From Ditylenchus dipsaci (Eukaryota > Nematoda > Chromadorea > Rhabditida > Anguinidae), in contig SADC01000322.1 in the NCBI GenBank assembly GCA_004194705.1, positions 1 through 64,000 on the forward strand: 64,000 bases of DNA, in the 5' to 3' direction. The notes under the pieces are model-generated. The model did not search any database and was not told where the DNA came from. It saw only the letters and a list, made by a program, of their open reading frames with translations. Numbering within the stretch: position 1 is the stretch's first letter; every line of letters begins with the position of its first letter. Both the position numbers and the translations under genes were made by a program. Below, piece by piece: positions 22,479 to 31,385 of the stretch.

Positions 22479-24574
22479 ATGGTAGGTTTTTAGCATAGTT
22501 TCAACCAAACACTTTTTAGAGTTATAGTAATGACTTAGTCCGCTTCTAAAGATTAAAAGGGCAGAAAAGTTCTTTTATGTTACTGAGTAGTCAAAGAAAG
22601 CAGTGAGTTATACAACAACTTTTTTATCTTGTATTTCTTTGTGAGATTTGAGTGCAGAAAATATTGCCTTTGATATTATTGTGCGCTTAACTGTGAGCCA
22701 TAAGACTGAATGAAATTTTAGAATTCATTTATTGTGATAAAACACTAATATCTATAGTTGAAATTTAAAGGGCCATAGCCGTCCTGACAATGGTTGTCCC
22801 CCGCCAATTCAAAAAATTTCCCAATCACTGGACTTCTGTACGGATTTTTTAACTTGGCTTCTAACATAACTATACCTAAAATTAAATTCTAGACCTTGTT
22901 TAGTTAGAAACCAAGTTCTGGAATCCGTACAGAAGTTCAATGATTAGGCGAAAGTTTTTTAATTGGCGGTGGACAATCAAAAACGCGTGGCATGGCCATT
23001 TAAAGGAATAAATAGAAGATCTGGCACTTTTTGTTGTAAATCCGGTACTTTTTTGGAAATCTTACCGAAAACGTGTATAATTTAACAAAAAGGTGCCAGA
23101 TTTACAATAAAAGGTGACTAAATATTATTTAAACCAATTTAAAGGGTAAAATATCGATTACCGACGGTCTATGAATTTTTTTTTCGAAATTTTTGATCAA
23201 AATCGTCAATTTTCGGGCCAAAAATAACTGGGAAGTCGACCCTAATATCGAAATCTCATCCTGAATCCGAATCCGTTGAGATCAAATCGAAATAATTTTT
23301 ATGGGCTGATATATAGCTATTTTGAGTAGATGGATCAGGAATTTGGAACCATTCACCTATTTTAATAGGTATCTCAGTCTATAAAAAATATTTTGATCTG
23401 ATCTCAACGGATTCGGATTCAAGATGAGATTTTGGTATTAGGGTCGACTTTCCAGAAACTTTTGCCCTGAAATTGACGATTTTGATCAAAAATTTCGAAA
23501 AAAAAATTCATTGACCGTCGGTAATCGATAGCCGTCCATTTAAAGGAGAGGTAAAACCTGCTTCGTTTTACATTCAAACAAAAAGTCAAAAATTTCGATT
23601 TAAAAAAATCAAGTGAGCCACAGTCAAATAAACATTTTGCAGAGCACCACTCTACAGCCCTATCTGGAAGCGGTAAGAAAGACTCTTGAAGCAGCTCTAT
23701 GTCTGCAGCAATTTGGATCTCAAGTGGTTGAGAGACACAACAAACCAGAAGTGGGTGTCCGATCTAATCACAGATATAAACAGATAAACTCCTTTTAGAT
23801 TGAAGTCAGGACCAGCAAAGAGTTGATAATGACGCCCGTGGTGATCTCCAGGAATAAACAGGAGAGAGTTCTCATTGAGCCATCCATCAATTCAGTGCGC
23901 ATGAGCATTGGAGTCAAACAAGCGGATGATACTGAAAAGGTATTTTTAAGTATTAGAGAAAATAACAGTCAACTCTCAATAGTTCGGACTCTCGGCCGCC
24001 TTGTTCGATGTATAGTGCGCCTTGTTCGATAACCGACGGGTTAAGTATACAGTCTATTATCGATAAATTGAACTCTCGCTATAGTGCGACTTTCTATATA
24101 GTGCTCGTTTTCCTGGTCCAAAGCGACCGCACTAACTGTATTACAGTTAACGATTCTATAGTTAACGATTCTTTTTTTCCAGATTCTCTGCAACAAGTTC
24201 ACCTCCTTCATGTGCCAAAGAGCAGACAACTTCATTATATTGAGGAGGAAGCCAATGCCCGGCTATGATATTAGCTTCCTGATCACTACAACACACACTG
24301 AGATAATGTACAAACACAAGTTGATCGATTTTCTCATCTATTTTATGCAGGAAATTGATAAGGTTGGTTAATCATCTTGAATTGGTGTGTGTATTTATTG
24401 AGGGAGATTTAGGAAATAAATGACATGAAATTGGTAAGTCTACCGTTTTATTTTATACCAAGCATATTATTGCTCGTCGCTGTTTCTATGTTCTTAACCA
24501 TGTTTTTATTAATTTAGGCACTGAATGCCCGAGCCCGTACATCAGCTGAGGAGTTTCTCAAAAGGTTCAACTAA
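22479..24574 (+). CDS. ARPC4: Actin-related protein 2/3 complex subunit 4 (p20-ARC)
   Basis: Core subunit of the Arp2/3 complex that nucleates branched actin filaments. Six exons: 22479-22481 (only the ATG), 23643-23750, 23799-23939, 24183-24362, 24413-24433 (21 nt) and 24518-24574. All join in phase 0, giving 169 aa (human 168). Recognisable blocks in order are [104 protein letters not shown] and [15 protein letters not shown]. An exon consisting of the start codon alone, followed by a 1.16-kb intron, is unusual but forced by conservation. The first intron carries two foldback MITEs. ARPC4 diverges from IK, and EMC7 follows 252 bp downstream on the same strand. Confidence 0.96.
22769..22999. 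mobile_element. TTAA-target MITE in ARPC4 intron 1
   Basis: The ends AGGGCCATAGCCGTCC and GGCATGGCCAT are inverted copies flanked by TTAA (22765-22768 and 23000-23003). The palindromic core has ACTTCTGTACGGATTTTTTA and its complement. Confidence 0.7.
23151..23545. mobile_element. Foldback element in ARPC4 intron 1
   Basis: The arms ATCGATTACCGACGGTC ... GACCGTCGGTAATCGAT are inverted, and the inner arms (TTTTGATCAAAATCGTCAAT) continue the symmetry. The centre contains AGATCAAATCGAAATAATTT. The flanks are similar (TAAAGGGTAAAAT and CATTTAAAGG), but no unambiguous duplication is seen. Confidence 0.65.
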
Positions 24575-24813
24575 GAAATACCATCGAATCCCGTCTAAAC
24601 CACCATTTACTTACATCACATCCCAACAACAAGCAACAAATGAAGCGGAAATCAACATGTGCCTGTCTCCAAATTGCACTTACTCGTGTTGTATTTATTT
24701 TTGAAAACAAATTGATAAATCTTTTTTTGCAAATTTTCGGACTTGAACATATTACATTTTTGTGTTGCTTATATCTTTTGAAAAATGAATTTAGTTGCAT
24801 ATTTGGACAACAA

Positions 24814-24826
24814 GTTTTCGTTTCAG
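24814..24826 (+). promoter_or_regulatory. Splice acceptor abutting the EMC7 start codon
   Basis: TTTTCGTTTCAG lies immediately before the ATG at 24827. In nematodes, an acceptor at the very start of a gene, 252 bp after an upstream gene's stop, typically marks spliced-leader addition or a short 5'-UTR intron. Which one applies cannot be told from sequence. Confidence 0.5.
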
Positions 24827-27062
24827 ATGAAACCCGACCAAAGTGTTTACTTCTTGTTATGCATAATTCTAGCCGTATTGACGCCTTTGTCCGGAACCTC
24901 AGCTTCAGAAGCAGTAGTAACTGGAGGAGTGGACCAGAGCCAGCCAAATAGCAGTGAAGCCGAACAACTGTTCAGTGTTCAAGGCAAAGCTATGCTACGC
25001 CATGACATGCATGCACCCCCTAATTGGAGGGCCAATTCCAGGGTTTTGTTGGACTATGGCAAGCACATTGGATTTATTAGGTGATTTTTACACTGATTTG
25101 ATAGGGTTTTTTTTATAAATTATTTAAAAGCAGAGCGTAACAAGACTAAAAGAGGGAGAGAACCTTTTATACGCATCGTCTAGGGTCGAAGATTCATATC
25201 CCCTGACCTCTATTTATTTTACTTTACTTTTTAGTGAGTTCACTGTTTTTAGTGTTTTTTTGGTAAGTTTTTCAGTAAGTTCACTGATTTCTAGGACAAA
25301 AACTATTGAGCAATCGATTGCAATCATTCCAGCACTGATTCACTGTCAGCAAAGGTCCCAATTTTAGGATTTTATCCAATTTAGGATTTTCTAAATGGAC
25401 ATCGTTGAATCGAAAAAAACAGAAAAGTCGACCGATTCACAGAATGTTTTTTAATTTTAGCTCTAACTTAATACTACCTTTTTCTCTCTATGATAGTTCA
25501 AATGAAAGCTTAAGATCTTAGCTGATTTTTTTTATGAAACGTGTAACTTGTAGAAAAAAGTCAGAAAATATCAATAACCCAGTTAAAAAACCCCGAAAAT
25601 GATCGATTTTCAGAAAATAATCCTATTTTAGCCTGTAAATCAGCTGCAGTGGTTATGAAACCCTGCGCTGATGTATTTTGTTCGATAGCCAAGAGTGCGA
25701 GGATCATTTCAGCACCGAATTTGCAAATAAAAGACGATAAAAAAATATATGCATCCAGTGGTAGTCGAACCTGTGACCTAGACGATGAGTACCGTATTTC
25801 CTCTAATAAGACCACATGCTCTAAGAAGCCCACACCCCCTACTTCGAGGGTCTAGTTCTCGGAGCACAGTAAATATTTCGCGTATCTGTTTGATGCATTT
25901 TCTTAGCTCCCACGAACTCCACCGAATCCCATTTTTAGATTTTGGTTGAGCACCCGAAAATCTCGAGATTGAATTCAAAATTTTCAGATTTTCGGGGGTT
26001 TGAAAAATAAGCCAACATGTGGTCTTATTAGAGGAAATACGGTATAAAAGTTCCCCTGCCCTTCAAAAGTTAGCTTGTAAGACCAAGGCAATCATTTGTC
26101 AAAGACAAAACTTACATAGCACAGATGTTTTCATTACCATCAACAATTTTTTTGCAGAGAAGACGGCAACTTTGTTGTAGATGGAGTGCCATCAGGGTCT
26201 TACATCCTAGAGATCACCAACACTGACTACATCTTCGAGCCAGTCAGAATAGATATCACTAGCAAAGGCAAGATCAGGGCTCGCAGGCTGAACTTATTGC
26301 AGGTAGGTCATAGGGTTGCCAAATATGAATTTGGCAATTAAATTACCGGCTGGTAAAATTCACAACTCTATTATTCAGCCAAACACAGTGAACACTATTG
26401 CCTATCCACTACAATTGACTGCTCGCCAGCCAGCCAAATATTTTAGAGCCAGGGAAGAGTGGAGAATAACTGACGTACTTATGAATCCAATGGTAAAAGT
26501 TTCTTCACTCAAAAAGAGAATAGGCGATATCTTGTTTTATTTGAAAACAAAATGTTGGATTAGGCATTAGATTGACGCTCTAACATGTTTTTGCCAGAAC
26601 TTTTTGGTATCATTTCGTATTTTTAGAAATGTATCTTTTGACTTTGAGCCAAAGAACCTGAATGAAAATTGAAATTTTCTATTTATACATCTAAAACTTC
26701 ATGTTTTTAAGAATTTCAGGATCCTGACCTAATTTCCCACTTTTTTGTTTATACGTACAAGATGTACTTATTAGGATTCTAATCCATCTATTTATTTTAC
26801 AGGTGATTATGCTGTTAGTTGCCTTCTTCTTGCTAATTGTCACTCCAAACTAACTGGACCTCAAGACAAAGCGGTCAGTCTGCCGGTCGTTTAACCCATT
26901 TCTCACCGTTTTGATTTGCAGGATATGCCTAATGTGCAGATGCCTAAGTTGGGAGAAATGCCAGATATGGCTGATATGTTAGCTTCAATGTTCGGTGGTG
27001 GAGACTCCAGCAAGAAGAATAGTAAAAAAGCGGTTGGAGCACCTGCTAAGAAGACTCGGTAG
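24827..27062 (+). CDS. EMC7: ER membrane protein complex subunit 7
   Basis: EMC7 is the lumenal/membrane subunit of the EMC insertase that inserts tail-anchored and multipass proteins into the ER. Exons: 24827-25080, 26158-26302, 26379-26492, 26803-26873 and 26922-27062; about 241 aa (human 242). A signal peptide (VYFLLCIILAVLTPLSG) is followed by the beta-sandwich domain (GKAMLRHDMHAPPNW, RVLLDYGKHIGFI, DGNFVVDGVPSGSYILEITN, FEPVRIDITSKGKIRAR), then PYPLQ-like YPLQLTAR, WRITDVLMNPM, a membrane helix (VIMLLVAFFLLIVTP) and the tail (DMPNVQMPKLGEMPDMADML, a lysine-rich end). Exon 4 needs one extra A in CCAAAC (near 26848): as written, the frame stops after TPN. The conserved downstream exon shows that the intact protein is intended. 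Start chosen at the ATG behind the acceptor because it gives a proper signal peptide. Confidence 0.93.
25120..26070. mobile_element. Dispersed element with tRNA-B-box-like inverted ends, interrupted by a TA element (EMC7 intron 1)
   Basis: The left end reads TTATACGCATCGTCTAGGGT and the right end is the inverted GTGACCTAGACGATGAG. Both ends include a GTTCGA-type B-box-like motif (GTCGAAGATTC; complement of AGTCGAACCTG). A second copy lies at 50640-51265. The interior is AT-rich and non-coding. Confidence 0.5.
25792..26042. mobile_element. MITE of the CCGTATTTCCTCTAATAA family with TA duplication
   Basis: Ends CCGTATTTCCTCTAATAAGA and its complement, flanked by TA (25790-25791 and 26043-26044). 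The related copy at about 51238 shows the same flanks without the insert (GACGATGCGTATATAAAGTT), a natural empty site. Confidence 0.75.
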
Positions 27063-28186
27063 ACTGCAAATTGAAAAAAAAAACTTCATTTTAGTACAAT
27101 CCAAACTTGCAATAACGACATTCAAAAATTTTCGTTCCAGCTCAGGGTCAGATTTCTTTTTACCCTTGTTATTGAAGTCTTTTGCAGAATAATTTATGCG
27201 TCTAGTCTGAAATATCACGAAAATTCCCGTTTTACCAACTGTTTTTAGAAAACAATTTAGGTAAAAGTGAATCAAAAAATCTATTTTTAAATCATGTTTT
27301 TGGCGCAGTGTTATTGGCCTATTTTTGAGTCCAGCGATAGCTTGCCACATTTTAAATTGCAAAAATTCAAATAAAGACAATTTGGATTACGCTAACTCAA
27401 ATTTAGACAATTGAAATAGCAAAAATTTAAATTTAGACAAATTGAAATTGAGACAAAATCAGATTGTGACAAAAATTCTCTATTTGAATTACGAATTTTT
27501 TTCATAAATGCTTGTCGCTAAATGATTTGTCTTAATTTGAACTGTATCAATTCGATTTTGTCTCAATTTGAAATTTCGCAAGCTTTCGCTGGCCATTTTT
27601 AAAGACTGCTCTCAGGCAAGCTACCCCGAAGTATACATCTTATTTCACTGGCTACAAAATCAGTGATAATTTGGCTTAGAGCAATCTTTAAAAATTAAAA
27701 AAACACAATGCCAAAAAAAGCATTTCAAAAATAGGTGCTTTTGCTAATTCAATTCAGACCAGCAATTAAGACCCATCACGCTTTCGGTACCGCCCGTCTT
27801 TTTCAAATTTGGTTGAAATTTTTGAGAATGTTGTGGGTCTAAATTGATAAAAATTGTTTCTAAAAAACAACCTGAAAAGTTGGGATCAAATTTTTAAACT
27901 ATACCGGCAAGCCATTTTTTGCAAAAGAATCTAAAATAAGTGTAAAGAAGTGTCGAAAATCCTGGACCGAAAATAAATTTTTTGAAAGTCATTGCTGGGA
28001 GTGTTTATTGTTGTGTCGAAATTTTATTTTATTGAATTTCAACTTTATTATCTATTGCTGTCAACAATTAGTTACATTGTTAGTTTGTATGTATGTACAG
28101 TTGTTGAGTAAATTTACAGGGGAAATGTTGAAATCAAGCATTCATGAACTGTTTTATGTTGTTGGCCAGCCTGTAAACCAAGCTTT
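27063..28186. other. Spacer between convergent EMC7 and ARL6
   Basis: No gene is seen. 27180-27300 carries a pogo-like remnant (CTGAAATATCACGAAAATTCC). 27365-27580 is a stretch of AATTTAGACAAATTGAAAT-type units in both orientations. The 66-codon frame at 28008-28208 overlaps the ARL6 3' end on the other strand and is not called. Confidence 0.45.
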
Positions 28187-29878
28187 TTATCTTTTAAAAA
28201 ACTTATAATAATACCAATCTATGCCGCCAACCAAGCCCTGACCAGTTAGAGCACAGGAGGATACCTAAATTTTGGGCACCTTCATTATTACAATAAATTT
28301 CACTAACAATTTTTTTTCACAAAATTGTAAATAAAAATACACAAAAGGCAGTAATGCTAAAATTTTGGCCAAATTTACCACCGAAAAACAACATGGGCCT
28401 CTTTTGTAAATTCAATTGCAATTGAAAAAACCAACAATGTGCCAGTTGCGGTTGCGAATTAGGTCTAGACCCAGACTCAAGTGGACTTCTGAAGCACTTA
28501 GAGCATCTTTTAGGTCAGCTTTGTTGGCGAAAATTAGCAGAGGTACCTACAGTTAGTACTGGTATACAGCATTTACAAAATATATAGGTCATACCCTCCT
28601 ATAAGCCAGATCTTTGTGGTCTAGAATCATCCAGAGCTCGTCCCTGCTAACTGCCAACCTGAGTCTGTCCGAAGAGTCTACCACAAATATGATGCCTTGA
28701 ACATTCTTGTAGTGAGTCTCCCACAGATTGCGATAACGAGCTGAACAAAAGGATAAACCATTGCTTCTTTTTTTGACAAATTAATATTGAAACTTGATAG
28801 ATCTTGGTTTTACAAAATACGTTTACCTGAGTACAATTCTTTCAAAGGACCATAGCCGTTGCCAACAACGAGAATTTCATACGTTTAAATGCGCGCGGGA
28901 CACTTTATTTTTTTGTTTCCTAAAAGAAGTAATTTATATTAATATAGCTAAATTTAAACCAGTTACATGTTAGTACAGTGATAAACCGCGTCAATCGGTC
29001 CGATTTGCCGGTGGGTTCGATTCCCAGTGCCTACTTTGCCTTTTTGATAATTTAATTATTAGTTCACTCAAAAATATTTTTAAATATTTTCACAATAAAA
29101 GTGGTGTCCCGCGCGCATTCAAAATTATGAAATTCTCATTGTCGGCGACGGCTATGGTCTTTTAATAAACTATTCATATAGTATAGAGCCAAATATTATA
29201 ATTTAGTTTCAGCGGTTATTTGAGCTATCTTAGTCGGAAAGATTGGGTAAAATAGCAAAGTATTGCAAACCACTCGAATAACAACATTTTTCAAGCTTAT
29301 TCTTAGAAAGTTTTGAGATTGCTAAAAAAGGCGCTAGTAGCGAATGACCCCCTTTCCCTCTGAGAATCTGACATTATCAAAATCGCTGTAACTACCCTTT
29401 GAAACAACAAGTTAGTAGGCCAGATTTGAGTACTTTTTACTTAACTTGAAAAAGTGAAAATCCTTGGGAGAAGGTTATGCACTACTAGTGCCAAAAAATA
29501 TTTCTGAAATAAATTTTAACCAGTACGAAAATTGTGATCATGATCAAAGTTTGTATATTGGGCCAACTCTGAGAACTGAGGCACTTTTGAATAAAATTTA
29601 AACTCACTCTGTCCAGACATATCATAAGCAGAGAAGGTCATGTTGGAGGCAGTGAACCGGTCAACGGCGAACCCTCAAACGCTACTGTATTACTAGTTTA
29701 AAAATATTTCTTTAATTCAATTACCAACTGTAGGGACCACACTAGAAGATTGCGCATCTGGAGGTTTGAGTTGGTTGAGCACTGTGGTTTTGCCACTATT
29801 GTCCAAACCCAACACTATGATATCCACTTGTTTGTTGCCTCCATTAAATATAGAGCTCAAGGTCTGCAGAAGTCCCAT
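28187..29878 (-). CDS. ARL6: ADP-ribosylation factor-like protein 6 (BBS3), ciliary small GTPase
   Basis: Small GTPase that recruits the BBSome coat to membranes for ciliary trafficking. Five exons (minus): 29878-29725, 29673-29608, 28740-28595, 28546-28436 and 28264-28187, all in frame; 184 aa (human 186). It starts MGLL with the N-terminal myristoylation Gly2. The P-loop is GLDNSGKTT. The switch I Thr is in VVPTVG. Switch II contains YDMSGQ, with Ser where ARFs have Gly, as in known ARL6. NKAD gives guanine specificity (FANKADLKD), and the SCAL motif appears as SSCALTGQGL. The match to human ARL6 extends through LKPPDAQS and RYRNLWETHYK. The last exon ends with a short aromatic/basic tail. 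The intron between exons 2 and 3 contains a TTAA MITE with tRNA-like boxes. Confidence 0.95.
28846..29161. mobile_element. AGGACCATAGCCG MITE carrying tRNA-like A and B boxes (ARL6 intron)
   Basis: Inverted arms (AGGACCATAGCCGTTGCC and GGCGACGGCTATGGTCTT; GCGCGGGACAC and GTGTCCCGCGC) enclose about 190 bp. In it, TAGTACAGTGATAAACCGC resembles a pol III A box, and GGTGGGTTCGATTCCCAG a B box with its T-arm stem, spaced as in a tRNA. No full cloverleaf with a 7-nt anticodon loop can be drawn, so it is a tRNA-derived remnant or SINE-like insert rather than a tRNA gene. Confidence 0.5.
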
Positions 29879-31080
29879 GATTAAGTGGGCGATTTAGATA
29901 AATATGGACCAGAATGTGGTAATGGTGGTCATAGCTTGAGGATATAAAATTTTTTTCAGCTATATTTTGTTTGTGTTTGGTTTCCATAACAACAAGTTTA
30001 AATTTTGCTATAATAGATTATATTAAAATTTGGTGTAAATAACGAAGAAAATGTGCGTTTTAGACAGGGCACATGAATCGGTAGAATAATCAGTAAAAAT
30101 TTGATCTTTAAAAATTCACAAAATACACAAAATTATTGATAAATAAAAATGCGAAAAAAAACAGAAAAATCCGATTACAGTCTAATCTCTATATTGCATC
30201 CGGCAAGGGACCGGTCTTTCCCGGATGCAACATAGACGTAGATGCGATATAGAAGGGTTTTATATAGAGATTTGACTGTAGTTAGCCTTTTAAAACTGAA
30301 AGGGTTATGTTTAAGATGACCGTTTATTGGAGTGTGTCCAATTTTTTCAACATAAAAGTGACATTTGTTTTTTTGTTAAATATATCAAAACATCTTGGTC
30401 GAAGCACAGAGATATAATAATTGGGGTACATCTTCTTTTCAAATTAAACCGCTTTGTGTTGTGTGATTATTATCTTTTGGTAAACTGGCAACTTTTTCAG
30501 AATTTTGGTGGAATTCATCAGAAATAAAGCGAGGCAGCTGTCTCTGGAAGCACAAAAAGATTCGTGAGTCTGAGTCGTTTAAGTGAATAGTATTGCATAA
30601 ATAATATAAGATTGGTATATTTTCAAATTGTAAGAAAGGGTTGCCGAAAATTGCCAAAATTTGGCTGGTTGCACATTAGAAATGGACGTTTTTTCAGACA
30701 ATATACAATATCCGATTTTACGGTTGAAAAGTATATACCCCTTCTAACTTATTTTCTATAATAATTCAGCCAGCCTAGATTTTTCAACCCTCAAAAATAG
30801 GGAAAAATTAGGTCGATCTGCAGATTTTTCGGTGTAGAGCCAAAGTCGAAAAAGTGGAATCGATGGAGCTCGTGGCGATTAAAAACACAGAAAACAGCTG
30901 TGTAAAATATTTACTTTGCTCCAAGATACATACCCGCAAAGTTGAGGAAAAGGGGCTTATATTAGAGGAAATACGATATTTGCCAAATGTTATTTGATTT
31001 AATTCCTGCAAATATAATTATTTTTGTTTTTTGATCGTTTATTTCAGCGACTTTGTGGCACCAAATTTTGGCCAAAAAAG
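29879..31080. other. Spacer upstream of ARL6 and vitellogenin; repeat remnants only
   Basis: A 101-bp pogo-like MITE lies at 30178-30278, starting CAGTCTAATCTC and ending GAGATTTGACTG, with TA on both sides. A fragment of the CTCTAATA family is near 30960 (TATTAGAGGAAATACGATA). Open frames at 30327-30657 show no codon signal. Confidence 0.45.
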
Positions 31081-31083
31081 AGG

Positions 31084-31247
31084 TGATAAAAGGTGGACTG
31101 GTGGTCTTCTCGGCCAACCTGTCAATCCAGGCACTCACATACCTCCTGTCTACAGCCATAAAAAGCTGCTTGCACCCCTATTAATGGAGCCATGGCCCAG
31201 CTGTCAATCAGTAGGGCCCCCTGGAAGCACAAGTGCAGTGGTGATAA
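31084..31247 (+). promoter_or_regulatory. Vitellogenin promoter elements (TGTCAAT x2, TGATAA x2)
   Basis: TGTCAAT occurs at 31120-31126 and 31202-31208, and TGATAA at 31084-31089 and 31242-31247, all within 305 bp of the start codon. In C. elegans the vit genes are controlled by VPE1 (TGTCAAT) and VPE2 (CTGATAA, a GATA-factor site). Here the base before TGATAA is G. The clustering in this position is suggestive of gut/adult-specific yolk control. Confidence 0.6.
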
Positions 31248-31285
31248 GGGTGATCGGTCCACCTCTAATTCCCTTTCCAAGACCC

Positions 31286-31293
31286 TTTAAATA
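31286..31293 (+). promoter_or_regulatory. TATA-like box of the vitellogenin gene
   Basis: TTTAAATA lies 93 bp upstream of the ATG. TTCTTCAGTCACC, about 40 bp further on, could be an initiator or a spliced-leader acceptor. Confidence 0.5.
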
Positions 31294-31385
31294 CCTGGGA
31301 CAGCCAGAGGTTCTCCACCACATTTTCTTCAGTCACCTCCACTGAACCCAATTTCTGCTACAATAATCTTCCAGCCAATCCAGCC

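Noticed and set aside
28008..28208. 66-codon plus-strand frame
   Set aside because: Overlaps the antisense last exon and stop of ARL6 and has no coding features of its own.
31031..31345. 104-codon frame upstream of vitellogenin
   Set aside because: It covers the promoter elements and has no homology signal; it stops before the true start.
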